Below are positions 24,749-32,596 of a stretch of 32,596 bases of DNA, piece by piece. Location: assembly GCA_900546285.1 (NCBI GenBank), contig URCJ01000022.1, positions 1-32,596 on the forward strand, read 5' to 3'. Position 1 is the first letter of the stretch, and each line of letters opens with the position of its first letter. Both the position numbers and the translations under genes were made by a program. This stretch comes from an uncultured Solobacterium sp. (GTDB lineage: Bacteria > Bacillota_I > Bacilli_A > Erysipelotrichales > Erysipelotrichaceae). The notes under the pieces were generated by a model. It saw only the letters and a program-made list of their open reading frames with translations. It was not told where the DNA came from and searched no databases.

Positions 24749-25162
24749 ATGGCAAAGAAAGTTGCTAAAATCTGTAAGTTGCAATTTGCAGCTGGTCAAG
24801 CTAAACCAGGTCCTGCTCTTGCAAGTGCTGGTATCAACATGCCTCAATTCTGTACTAAGTTCAATGACTTAACAAAGGACAGACATGGCGATATCGTTCC
24901 TGTTGTTATTACTGCATATGAAGACAAATCTTTTGATTTCGTGCTTAAGACAACTCCTGCTGCATTCTTATTAAAGAAGGCTGCTGGTATTTCTAAGGCT
25001 TCTGGTTCACCAAAGGCAGTTAAGGCTGGTTCTATTACTAGCGCTCAATTAAGAGAAATTGCTGAATATAAGATGCCTGATTTGAATGCTAATGATGTAG
25101 AATCTGCAATGAAGATCATTGAAGGTACTGCAAGAAACATGGGCATTAAAGTGGAGGGTTAA
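24749..25162 (+). CDS. rplK: Ribosomal protein L11
   Basis: 137 residues against about 141 usually. Starts MAKKVAKICKLQFAAGQAKP; the C-terminal RNA-binding half is ordinary (KMPDLNANDVESAMKIIEGT, ARNMGIKVEG). The N-terminal loop is not: the canonical [20 protein letters not shown] is shortened by four residues to AGQAKPGPALASAGIN, removing prolines of the thiopeptide-contact helix and the GQHG turn. The same type of short loop (QAKPG, NMPAF) is what I recall from Mollicutes L11. Strong AAGGAGG, 6 bases before ATG. Two bases from rplA. No rplJ-rplL follow, contrary to the usual Bacillus order. Confidence 0.96.
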   Translation: MAKKVAKICKLQFAAGQAKPGPALASAGINMPQFCTKFNDLTKDRHGDIVPVVITAYEDKSFDFVLKTTPAAFLLKKAAGISKASGSPKAVKAGSITSAQLREIAEYKMPDLNANDVESAMKIIEGTARNMGIKVEG

Positions 25163-25164
25163 TC

Positions 25165-25848
25165 ATGAAAAGATCTAAAGGTTATAATAATGCATTATCT
25201 CTTTTTGAGAAGAACAAGAAATATGCACCTGCTGAAGCTTGCGAATTAGTTAAGAAGACAAGCAGTGTAAAATATGATGCTGCAGTTAGAGTATCATTTA
25301 GCTTAAATGTAGATCCTCGTCATGCTGATCAACAAATCCGTGGCGCTATGGTTCTTCCTGCTGGTACTGGTAGAAGCCAAAAGGTATTGGTTGTTACTCA
25401 AGGTGCTAAGGCTGAAGAAGCAAAGAATGCTGGTGCTGATTATGTTGGCGATAAGGAAATCCTTGATAAGATCAAGGGCGGTTGGTTCGATTTCGATGTA
25501 ATCGTAGCTACTCCTGATATGATGGGTGAATTAGGTAAGTTAGGTAAGATCTTAGGTCCTAAGGGCTTAATGCCAAACCCTAAGACTGGTACAGTAACTC
25601 CAAATGTTGCTGGTGCTGTTGCTGAAATCAAGAAAGGTAAAGTTGAATACCGTGTTGATAAGGACGGTAACATCAACTGTCTTCTTGGTAAGGTTAGCTT
25701 TGATGCGAAGGATCTTGAATCAAACTTCAATGCGCTTGCTGGTGCAATCGTAAAGGCTAGACCTGCTGCTGTTAAGGGTGCTTATATTACTGGTGTAACA
25801 TTATCTAGCAATATGGGTCCTGGTATTAAAGTAGATTTTGGTGCTTAA
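25165..25848 (+). CDS. rplA: Ribosomal protein L1
   Basis: 227 residues, standard length. Landmarks: RVSFSLNVDPRHADQQIRGA, VLPAGTGRSQKVLVVTQG, VATPDMMGELGKLGKILGP, GLMPNPKTGTVT and KKGKVEYRVDKDG. L1 forms the mobile L1 stalk at the E site and in many bacteria represses rplKA translation; the leader hairpin upstream of rplK is the expected target. GGAGG inside the last codons of rplK serves as its SD. An efficient terminator follows. Confidence 0.97.
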   Translation: MKRSKGYNNALSLFEKNKKYAPAEACELVKKTSSVKYDAAVRVSFSLNVDPRHADQQIRGAMVLPAGTGRSQKVLVVTQGAKAEEAKNAGADYVGDKEILDKIKGGWFDFDVIVATPDMMGELGKLGKILGPKGLMPNPKTGTVTPNVAGAVAEIKKGKVEYRVDKDGNINCLLGKVSFDAKDLESNFNALAGAIVKARPAAVKGAYITGVTLSSNMGPGIKVDFGA

Positions 25849-25854
25849 TTAATT

Positions 25855-25880
25855 AAAGATGACTTCGGTCATCTTTTTTT
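25855..25880 (+). terminator. Terminator after rplA
   Basis: AAAGATGAC-TTCG-GTCATCTTT (25855-25876) with a UUCG tetraloop, and an unbroken T run through 25880. A classical intrinsic terminator. Confidence 0.95.
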
Positions 25881-25893
25881 AATATTTCTTTCA

Positions 25894-25902
25894 TGTTATG
25901 AT
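25894..25902 (+). promoter_or_regulatory. Extended -10 promoter of pheST
   Basis: TG-T-TATGAT at 25894-25902; the -35 position falls in the T run of the preceding terminator (TTTTTT, 25874-25879, 17-base spacer). Start near 25909. Confidence 0.6.
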
Positions 25903-25907
25903 ATTTG

Positions 25908-26104
25908 TTGTAAAAACGTTTAAAGAAGTAGTATCTTATTGATTCTTAAAAGCGATAGGAGGATGGTGTAAGCTCCTTTAAGATAGGTAAGTGAATTCAC
26001 CTTTATATAGTGGCTTGCCCCGGTAACGCGTTATAGTTATAAGTGCAGCATATGCTGAATTAGGATGGTACCGCGATTTTTCGTTCCTAGTCGCGGTTTT
26101 TTTA
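25908..26104 (+). promoter_or_regulatory. T-box leader (tRNA-Phe sensing)
   Basis: Conserved elements in order: AGTA-containing lower stem I, distal loop GGTGTAAGC (25966-25974), specifier loop GTGAA-TTC-ACC with the Phe codon UUC at 25996-25998, and the T-box AGGATGGTACCGCG (26062-26075). UGGU (26066-26069) pairs with ACCA of tRNA-Phe, discriminator A. The terminator is CCGCGA (26071-26076) with TCGCGG (26091-26096) and seven T. Uncharged tRNA-Phe should stabilise the antiterminator and induce pheST. Confidence 0.95.
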
Positions 26105-26122
26105 TTGTAAGGAGGATTTTGA

Positions 26123-27157
26123 ATGAACGATTTAACAAGCCTTAAGCAAGAAGCTTTAGCGGCTATTAATGAAGTTAAAGACAGTAAAGTGTTAGAAGAA
26201 CTAAGAATTGAATATCTTTCTAAAAAAGGTAAGATTCAAGGTTTAATGAGCCAAATGAAAGACTTAAGTCCTGAAGAAAAGCCTAAGTTTGGTCAACTTG
26301 TAAATGACTTAAAGACAAGTGTAACAAGTGCTATCGAAGATAAGAAGAAAGAGCTTGATGATGCTTTATTGAAGTTACAACTAGAGAAAGAAAAGATTGA
26401 TATCACGCTAGATGAATATACACCTGTTACTGGGACCCTTCATCCTTTGACTTTAGTTGAAGAAGAACTACAAGAAATCTTTATTGGTATGGGTTATAAC
26501 GTAGCTGAGGGTCCAGAACTTGAATATGATGAATATAATTTCACTCGTGCAAATACTCCCGAGGGTCATCCTGCAAGAGATATGCAAGATACTTTCTATG
26601 TTGATGTTAATCGTCTATTGAGATCTCAAACTACAGCTATTCAAATGAGAGTATTAGAGACTGATCATGATAAATTACCTATCAAGGTTATTTGCCCTGG
26701 TAAGGTATATAGAAGAGATGATGATGATGCTACTCATTCACATCAATTTATGCAATGTGAGGGTTTAGTAATTGGCGAAAATATCACAGTATCAGACTTA
26801 AAGGGTACTCTTGAATTAATGATTCATGAACTATTTAAAAATGATGCCAAGATTAGATTTAGACCATCATACTTCCCATTCACAGAACCTTCTTTTGAAG
26901 TAGATATGACATGTCATAACTGTGGTGGCAAGGGTTGTTCTATGTGCAAGGGAACTGGTTGGATTGAAATTCTAGGTTCTGGTATGGTACATCCTAATGT
27001 TTTGGAAGCTGCTGGTATTGATTCTAAAAAGTATACAGGCTTTGCGTTTGGTGTAGGTATTGAAAGAGTTGCGATGTTAAAATATGGCATCATGGATATC
27101 AGAGACCTATATACAAATGATATTCGTTTCTTAAATGGATTCAAGAGAGGTAACTAG
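26123..27157 (+). CDS. pheS: Phenylalanyl-tRNA synthetase alpha subunit
   Basis: 344 residues. An N-terminal coiled coil (about 1-85) that contacts tRNA, then the class II catalytic core: HPLTLVEEELQEIFIGMGY, the motif 2 region CPGKVYRRDDDDATHSHQFM, CNGG-like substrate region reading CHNCGGKGCSMCKGTGWIE, and motif 3 FGVGIERVAMLKYGI. The cysteine cluster is found in other Firmicute PheS. Forms an alpha2-beta2 enzyme with PheT. AAGGAGG lies 7 bases before the ATG, and the gene is under the T-box. Confidence 0.96.
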   Translation: MNDLTSLKQEALAAINEVKDSKVLEELRIEYLSKKGKIQGLMSQMKDLSPEEKPKFGQLVNDLKTSVTSAIEDKKKELDDALLKLQLEKEKIDITLDEYTPVTGTLHPLTLVEEELQEIFIGMGYNVAEGPELEYDEYNFTRANTPEGHPARDMQDTFYVDVNRLLRSQTTAIQMRVLETDHDKLPIKVICPGKVYRRDDDDATHSHQFMQCEGLVIGENITVSDLKGTLELMIHELFKNDAKIRFRPSYFPFTEPSFEVDMTCHNCGGKGCSMCKGTGWIEILGSGMVHPNVLEAAGIDSKKYTGFAFGVGIERVAMLKYGIMDIRDLYTNDIRFLNGFKRGN

Positions 27158-27159
27158 TA

Positions 27160-29556
27160 ATGAAGTTAAGTTTAAATTGGTTAAGTAAATTTATTGATAT
27201 AAGTGATTTATCTTATCAAGAAATCATGGATAAAGCTGTTAAGGCTGGCTTCGAAGTGGAAGAAGTAACTAAAATTGGTAGTGCTACAAATCTAGTTGTA
27301 GGTAAGGTATTAACATGTATTCCTCATCCTGATAGTGATCATTTACATCTAACTACAGTAGATATTGGTACTGAAGTATTAGATATTGTCTGTGGTGCTC
27401 CTAATTGTAGAGAAGGTATCAAGGTAATTGTGGCTACAGAGGGTGCTGTTTTACCTGGTGGTACTATCAAAAAGGGTGTAGTAAGATGTTATGAGAGTAA
27501 TGGAATGTTGTGTTCATTACTTGAACTTGGTGTTGATGAAGAACTATTAGAAGAGGGTTCTTGTTCAAAGGATGGTATTGAAGAATTAGATGATTCATTT
27601 GAAGTAGGTGAAACAAATATCCTAAAGAAACTAGGCTATGATGATGTAATCTTGGATATGTCTATTTATGCCAATAGACCTGATTGCTTAGCAATGTTTT
27701 ATATGGCTAAGGAAATGGGTGCTATCTTAAGAAGAGAATGTAAGCTTCCTGAATTTGAAGGTGCTAGTAATGTTGGTACACCAAGTGATTTTAAGTTAAG
27801 TTTAGAGTCAAAGAATTGTCCTCATTTCTTAGCTAAGATTATTAATAAGGTAACTATAAAAGAGTCTCCTGAGTGGATTAAGGAAATCTTGAAGTCTAAC
27901 GGTATCAAGTGTATCAATAACTTGGTTGATATTTCTAACTTAGTAATGTTAGAGACAGGTCAACCTATGCATTTCTATGATCTAAGAAGCAATCCTAATC
28001 ATAACATCACTGTAAGAGATGATTTAGAATGCGAATATACAGCATTAGATGGCCTTACATATAAGATTGAAAAGGGTGATTTAATGATCACATCTGACAA
28101 CAAACCTATTGGCATTGCAGGTATCATGGGTGGCGATGCAACTAAGGTTTTAGATGATACTACAAGTTTACTTCTTGAGTCAGCTTGTTTTGACCATGCT
28201 CAAATTAGAAGAACTTCTAATCGTTTAGGTTTACAAACTGAGGCTGCTGCAAGATTCTCTAAGGGTCTAGAGCCATTATCTCAAAATAAGGCTATGGATA
28301 GAGCTGTTGAATTGTTAATCAAGTATGCTGATGCTGAAATGATTGAGGAAACAGTTGAAGCAGGTAGTAGTAACTATTCACCAGTTGTAGTAGAGGAAAC
28401 ATTGTCTCATTTAAATAATTTGGTTGGTAAGACTTATTCAATTGATGAAGTTAAGGAAGTTATTGAGGCTTTAGACTTTAAGTTTGAATGTGAGGATGGT
28501 GAACATTTTACTTGTACTGTACCAAGTTATAGAACTGATATTTTAATTAGAGAAGATATTGATGAGGAAGTATGTCGTTTAACTGACTTTGATGATTTAA
28601 AGTCTACACTACCTCTAATGCCTCAAACTGTTGGTTCTTTGACTATTGCTCAAAGAATGCGTCGTAATATCAGAAACTATATGATGTATAACGGTTTAAG
28701 TGAGGTTAGAACTTATACATTAGTTAGTGAAAATTATAAGAATGAGTCTTTACTTGTAAATGGTGATGCTGTTAAGATGATTTCTCCATTAAGTGAAGAC
28801 CGTAAATATATTAGAACTTCTTTAATGAATTCACTACTTGAAACTTTAGCTTATAACTTGGGTCACTATAATAGTGATGTTAATATCTATGAATTGTCTT
28901 CTGTTTATTTCAATGATCATGAAGAAGAAAGACTTGGTGTTGTCTTAAATGGAACTTATTTAAATAGTGAAGTTAAGCATCTAACAATGAAGGCTGATTT
29001 CTATGTCTTAAAGGGTTTGGTAATGGGCTTATTAGATAAGTTAGGTTTTGAAAAGGGTAGAATAAGTGTTGTAGAAAATGACTTAGATACTACTCATTTC
29101 CATCCAGGTGTTTCTTGTCTTATCAAGATGAACAACAAGGTGATTGGTGTTTTAGGTAAACTACATCCTAGTTTTGAATCTAAGTTCAAGTTAAAGGATA
29201 CTTATTATTGTGAATTAATCTTAGATGAATTAATTAATTCTAAACCAGCTAAGTCTCATGCTCCTAGTGTAAGTAAATATCCTTCCATCACAAGAGATAT
29301 TTCTATTGTCTTAAAGGATGAGGTTAAGGCTGCTGATTTATTAAAACTTGTTAAGAAGGCTGGTGGCAGTCTAGTTAAATCTGTAAGAGTATTTGATATC
29401 TATAAGGGCGAACATATTGAAGAGGGTTCTAAGTCTGTATCATTGAAGATTGTTTATGAAGATCCAAACAAGACTTTAAAGACAAGTGATGTTGATGCAC
29501 CTCATAATAAGATTCTTGATGAATTAAATAAGCACTATAATGCAAATTTGAGATAA
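27160..29556 (+). CDS. pheT: Phenylalanyl-tRNA synthetase beta subunit
   Basis: 798 residues, full length. Domains: tRNA-binding EMAP-like domain (about 40-150; VGKVLTCIPHPDSDHLHL, VCGAPNCREGIKVIVA), B3/B4 editing domain (about 210-380; NNLVDISNLVMLETGQPMH, GGDATKVLDDTTSLLLESA), B5 DNA-binding-like domain (about 405-475), catalytic-like core without the active site, and the C-terminal FDX-ACB anticodon domain (about 705-798; SKYPSITRDISIVLKDE, GSKSVSLKIVYEDPNKTL). Start 2 bases after pheS with GAGAGG as SD. Confidence 0.96.
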   Translation: MKLSLNWLSKFIDISDLSYQEIMDKAVKAGFEVEEVTKIGSATNLVVGKVLTCIPHPDSDHLHLTTVDIGTEVLDIVCGAPNCREGIKVIVATEGAVLPGGTIKKGVVRCYESNGMLCSLLELGVDEELLEEGSCSKDGIEELDDSFEVGETNILKKLGYDDVILDMSIYANRPDCLAMFYMAKEMGAILRRECKLPEFEGASNVGTPSDFKLSLESKNCPHFLAKIINKVTIKESPEWIKEILKSNGIKCINNLVDISNLVMLETGQPMHFYDLRSNPNHNITVRDDLECEYTALDGLTYKIEKGDLMITSDNKPIGIAGIMGGDATKVLDDTTSLLLESACFDHAQIRRTSNRLGLQTEAAARFSKGLEPLSQNKAMDRAVELLIKYADAEMIEETVEAGSSNYSPVVVEETLSHLNNLVGKTYSIDEVKEVIEALDFKFECEDGEHFTCTVPSYRTDILIREDIDEEVCRLTDFDDLKSTLPLMPQTVGSLTIAQRMRRNIRNYMMYNGLSEVRTYTLVSENYKNESLLVNGDAVKMISPLSEDRKYIRTSLMNSLLETLAYNLGHYNSDVNIYELSSVYFNDHEEERLGVVLNGTYLNSEVKHLTMKADFYVLKGLVMGLLDKLGFEKGRISVVENDLDTTHFHPGVSCLIKMNNKVIGVLGKLHPSFESKFKLKDTYYCELILDELINSKPAKSHAPSVSKYPSITRDISIVLKDEVKAADLLKLVKKAGGSLVKSVRVFDIYKGEHIEEGSKSVSLKIVYEDPNKTLKTSDVDAPHNKILDELNKHYNANLR

Positions 29557-29608
29557 AATAATTAGGAACTCCTTTCTGATATGATTGTAAACCGTATCTG
29601 AAAGAAAG

Positions 29609-29637
29609 AAGAGAAGATTTAAAAGTCTTCTCTTTTT
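29609..29637 (+). terminator. Terminator after pheT
   Basis: AAGAGAAGA (29609-29617), 8-base loop, TCTTCTCTT (29626-29634), then T residues to 29639. Upstream, CTTTCTGATA and TATCTGAAAG (29573-29604) form a second imperfect stem with one T-T mismatch, so the 3' end carries two hairpins. Confidence 0.9.
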
Positions 29638-29649
29638 TTAATATTGAAA

Positions 29650-29655
29650 TATAAT
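29650..29655 (+). promoter_or_regulatory. Candidate -10 (TATAAT) before secA
   Basis: Perfect TATAAT 8 bases before the secA ATG, in the only 27-base gap between the pheT terminator and the gene. No good -35 is visible; that position falls in the terminator arm. Confidence 0.45.
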
Positions 29656-29663
29656 AAATTAAT

Positions 29664-32399
29664 ATGAACTTAAATCAAATAGAGATGGTAATTAACAGGG
29701 TTGAAAAACTTAGCGAGCAATATAGGCAGATGTCTAATTTTGAGCTAAAATATCAGACTTTTATTCTTAAGCTTAGACTTAAACAAGGAGAATCTTTAGA
29801 CGATATTTTGCCTGAGGCTTTTGCGGTTGCTAGGGAAGCTGCTTATAGAACTACTGGTGAGTATCCATATCATGTACAACTAATGGGTGGTTATGTTTTA
29901 CATAATGGTGATATCTCTGAGCAGGCAACAGGAGAAGGTAAGACTTTGACTAGTGTTTTACCTGCTTATTTAAATGCCTTGAGTGGTAAGGGTGTTCATA
30001 TTGTTACGGTTAATGAATATTTAGCTCAAAGGGATGCTTATAAGAATGGAAAGATTTTTGATTTTCTTGGTTTAAGTGTTGGTTTAAATAAGAACGGTTT
30101 ATCTTTAAATGAAAAGAGAAAGGCTTATAACTGTGATATTACTTATTCAACTAATTCAGAGTTAGGTTTTGATTATTTAAGAGATAACATGGTAACTGAT
30201 AAAAATGATAGGGTAATGCGTGGTTTAAATTATGCTATCATTGATGAAATTGATTCTATCTTGATTGATGATGCCATTACTCCTTTAATTATTTCAGGTG
30301 AAGCTACTGCTACTAAGTACTTATACTATAAGGCTGATAGAGTAGCTAAGTCTTTAGTTGAAGACAGAGATTATACAATTGATTTAAGAGACAATGTTTG
30401 CATCTTAACTGAAGAAGGTATTTCTAAGGTAGAGAACTTATTTAATATTGATAATTTATATAGTGGTGATAATACTGATTATGTTCGTTATATAAAGAAT
30501 GCCTTACAAGCTAACTACATCATGGAAAAGGATGTTGATTATGTAGTAGATAAGGAAATATTAATTGTAGACCCAAATACTGGTAGAACCATGGAAGGTA
30601 GACAATGGTCTAATGGTCTTCATCAGGCAGTAGAGGCTAAAGAAGGTTTGGATATTAATAAAGAGACTAAAACAGTAGCTTCTATTACTTATCAAAACTT
30701 CTTTAGAATGTATAAGAAACTATCGGGCATTTCAGGTACAGCTAAAACAGAGGAAGAAGAGTTTTTACATACTTATAATATGTATGTTATTTCTATTCCT
30801 ACAAATAAGCCTGTTAAGAGGGTTGATTATCCTGATTATGTCTATGGGACTAAGAAGGCTAAGTATAAGGCTGTAATAGAAGAGATTAATAGGATTCATA
30901 AGACTGGTCAGCCAATACTTGTTGGTACTGTAGCTATTGAGACTAGTGAACTTATATCTTCTATGTTGGATGTTCCTCATACTGTGTTGAATGCTAAGAA
31001 TAATGAATCAGAGGCTGAGATTATTAAAAATGCAGGTCAAAGAGGTGCAATAACTATTGCGACTAATATGGCAGGTAGAGGTACTGATATTAAGTTGGGT
31101 GATGGTGTTAAAGAACTTGGTGGCTTGGCTGTTATTGGTACTGAAAGACATAAGTCAAAGCGAATTGATGATCAATTAAGAGGAAGAAGTGGTAGACAAG
31201 GTGATCCTGGTTTTTCAAGATTCTATGTTTCGGTAGAAGATGATTTGATGGTGCAATATGGCAGCGAAAGACTAGAAGATACTTTTAATAAACTAGGTGA
31301 TAAGAAGATAGAGTCAAAGCCTATTATTAAGTCTATTGATGATGCTCAAAAAAGAGTTGAAGGACTAAGCTATGATTCTCGTAAATCTTTATTAGACTAT
31401 GATGATGTCTTAAGACTACAAAGAGAAACTATTTATGCATATAGAGATAGTGTCTTATTAGATGATTATCAAATAGAAGATATCTTTAAAAGAACAGTCG
31501 ATAGAATCGTTTCAACACATATCACTTCTAAGCTTATTGATAATGATCAAGCTAATAAGATTATTGAGGATATAAAAAGATTAAGACCTCAGTATTTGTT
31601 TGATCCAAGTGTGCTTGTGAATATGAATAAAGAGGGTACTGTTGAAGAATTGTGTGAGCATCTAATTGATTTATACAAGAGAAAAACAAAGGACATAGAG
31701 TCTTTGATTAGTCCTATTGAAAGAAGTGTTTTATTGAAGTTTATTGATAGTGAATGGTCTTTTCAATTAGCGATAATGGATGATTTAAAGTCTGGTATAG
31801 GCCTTAGGGGTTATGCTCAAATAGATCCTTTAAAGGCTTATGTGGAAGATGGTTATGAACTTTTTAATCAAATGATGAATAGAATCGATGAAGACTTTAT
31901 TAGATTCTTATTAACTTTAAATATTGAATATGAAGATGATTATTTAAGAGAAAAGACTTGCTGTTTTGTTGGCAAAAAACTAAGTAAGTTGAATCGTGAT
32001 AAAGATGAAATAAAAGATACTTTAAAAATAGCTTTTGATGTTTCTATTCAAGAGGGTTTTAAGAATTATATTTGTGCTTTAGATGAAAACGTTGGTTTGT
32101 GGTCAGCACAGTTAATCGCAAAGTATAAAAGCTTAGATCCTAGCATTAAATTAACTTGTGTTTTGCCTTATGAAAATTATGAAAATGGTTGGAAAAGGGA
32201 AAGCTTAGATGAATATAAGAAGATAGTTGATGATGTTGATGTCATATATTGTATTGCTAAGGAGAATTATAAGGATTTAAATAAAGAATATCTTGAATGG
32301 TTATTGAATAATGCCTATAGGATTATAGAAATTACTTCTGTAGATAACATTAAAGATAGACCTATTGTTACCGATAATAACTGTTTTTTCTTAATATAA
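29664..32399 (+). CDS. secA: SecA-type preprotein translocase ATPase with a C-terminal YpsA/DUF1273-like domain
   Basis: 911 residues. Residues 1-about 755 are a full SecA motor: VQLMGGYVLHNG, Walker A TGEGKTLTS (89-97), THIVTVNEYL-type motif VHIVTVNEYLAQRD, NSELGFDYLRDNM, Walker B DEID (194-197), SGISGTAKTEEEEF, TNMAGRGTDIKLG, GTERHKSKRIDDQLRGRSGR, and the helical scaffold to GLRGYAQIDPLKAY. EMKTGEGK reads EQATGEGK and DEARTPL reads DDAITPL, small departures from SecA1. The C-terminal linker and the CxCxSGK zinc motif are absent. Residues 762-911 instead look like a YpsA-family Rossmann domain: CCFVGKK, YICALDENVGLWSAQLIA, SIKLTCVLPYENYENGWK, YKKIVDDVDVIY. It may be the sole SecA or an accessory SecA2; the window does not decide. 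No ribosome binding site is present. Confidence 0.88.
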   Translation: MNLNQIEMVINRVEKLSEQYRQMSNFELKYQTFILKLRLKQGESLDDILPEAFAVAREAAYRTTGEYPYHVQLMGGYVLHNGDISEQATGEGKTLTSVLPAYLNALSGKGVHIVTVNEYLAQRDAYKNGKIFDFLGLSVGLNKNGLSLNEKRKAYNCDITYSTNSELGFDYLRDNMVTDKNDRVMRGLNYAIIDEIDSILIDDAITPLIISGEATATKYLYYKADRVAKSLVEDRDYTIDLRDNVCILTEEGISKVENLFNIDNLYSGDNTDYVRYIKNALQANYIMEKDVDYVVDKEILIVDPNTGRTMEGRQWSNGLHQAVEAKEGLDINKETKTVASITYQNFFRMYKKLSGISGTAKTEEEEFLHTYNMYVISIPTNKPVKRVDYPDYVYGTKKAKYKAVIEEINRIHKTGQPILVGTVAIETSELISSMLDVPHTVLNAKNNESEAEIIKNAGQRGAITIATNMAGRGTDIKLGDGVKELGGLAVIGTERHKSKRIDDQLRGRSGRQGDPGFSRFYVSVEDDLMVQYGSERLEDTFNKLGDKKIESKPIIKSIDDAQKRVEGLSYDSRKSLLDYDDVLRLQRETIYAYRDSVLLDDYQIEDIFKRTVDRIVSTHITSKLIDNDQANKIIEDIKRLRPQYLFDPSVLVNMNKEGTVEELCEHLIDLYKRKTKDIESLISPIERSVLLKFIDSEWSFQLAIMDDLKSGIGLRGYAQIDPLKAYVEDGYELFNQMMNRIDEDFIRFLLTLNIEYEDDYLREKTCCFVGKKLSKLNRDKDEIKDTLKIAFDVSIQEGFKNYICALDENVGLWSAQLIAKYKSLDPSIKLTCVLPYENYENGWKRESLDEYKKIVDDVDVIYCIAKENYKDLNKEYLEWLLNNAYRIIEITSVDNIKDRPIVTDNNCFFLI

Positions 32400-32443
32400 A
32401 ACAAATATCTTAAACTCACACATAATTAAAGAGTACTAACAAT

Positions 32444-32596
32444 CTAATCATAGTTCTTGGGTAATCTTAGGTAAAGCAATTTGTCGTTTTGTGGGTATAT
32501 TATCTTGTTGTTCTGTATATAAAACAGGTGGTTAAAATATTTGTTATTCGTCACTAAATAATAGCCATTTAATTTACAATAACGACACATTATTTT
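32444..32596 (-). CDS. Hypothetical protein, C-terminal fragment
   Basis: An open frame on the minus strand enters from the window edge and ends at TAG 32446-32444. An internal ATG at 32590 would give 48 aa starting MCRYCKLNGYYLVTNNKYF, with a CxxC pair, and ending LYLRLPKNYD. It is rich in Asn, Tyr and Lys. No family recognised and the 5' part is not in the window. It converges on secA; no terminator is seen in the 44 bases between them. Confidence 0.35.
   Translation of the reverse strand, partial: KIMCRYCKLNGYYLVTNNKYFNHLFYIQNNKIIYPQNDKLLYLRLPKNYD

Noticed and set aside
1..32596. Mollicute code (TGA as Trp)
   Set aside because: Trp is TGG throughout and TGA ends purN and the GH36 gene at overlapping starts.

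Overview
The window comes from an AT-rich, low-GC Gram-positive bacterium using the standard code (TGG for Trp, TGA as stop). Shine-Dalgarno sites, T-box and riboswitch leaders, YhaM, RecX and an L11 with a shortened N-terminal loop of the kind I remember from Mollicutes together suggest Erysipelotrichia or a neighbour of Mollicutes. This placement is an inference. Almost every gene is on the plus strand.

Region 1 (1-980) is accessory. A lipoprotein fragment (minus strand, cut by the window edge) is followed by a ToxN/AbiQ-type endoribonuclease on the minus strand, preceded by a terminator and a short putative antitoxin RNA: a compact type III toxin-antitoxin locus. Facing the other way is an unlisted 33-codon ORF for a one-helix membrane peptide with a good ribosome binding site.

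Region 2 (946-13816) is a de novo purine operon: purC, purF, fhs, purE, purM, purN, purH, purD, purL. It has two different riboswitches. A guanine-type purine riboswitch with a terminator precedes purC, and a ZTP (pfl) riboswitch with an overlapping terminator sits inside the operon before fhs. End product therefore gates the whole operon, and ZTP (the sign of 10-formyl-THF shortage) gates the formate-THF ligase and all distal genes. The PurF has lost the glutaminase nucleophile and the other glutamine-site residues while its PRPP site is intact. No purK, purB, purS or purQ is in the window; PurL is the long single-chain form.

Region 3 (13833-19772) holds the UPF0237 (ACT) and UPF0210 pair, pgsA, recA, a maltose/galactoside O-acetyltransferase and a fusion of a GT4 glycosyltransferase with RecX.

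Region 4 (19775-24665) has a YhaM-type exoribonuclease tightly followed by two cytoplasmic glycosidases (GH36 alpha-galactosidase-like and GH2 beta-galactosidase-like), apparently one transcription unit with the fusion gene.

Region 5 (24658-29637) has rplK-rplA with its own promoter and a probable L1-binding leader hairpin, then pheS-pheT under a T-box with a UUC (Phe) specifier.

Region 6 (29650-32596) is a SecA ATPase whose usual C-terminal linker and zinc motif are replaced by a domain resembling YpsA/DUF1273 (SLOG superfamily), followed by the end of a minus-strand ORF. Three SD-less genes (pgsA, the GT-RecX fusion, secA) have TATAAT 6-8 bases before the ATG and may be leaderless. No tRNA, rRNA, CRISPR array or insertion sequence was seen.
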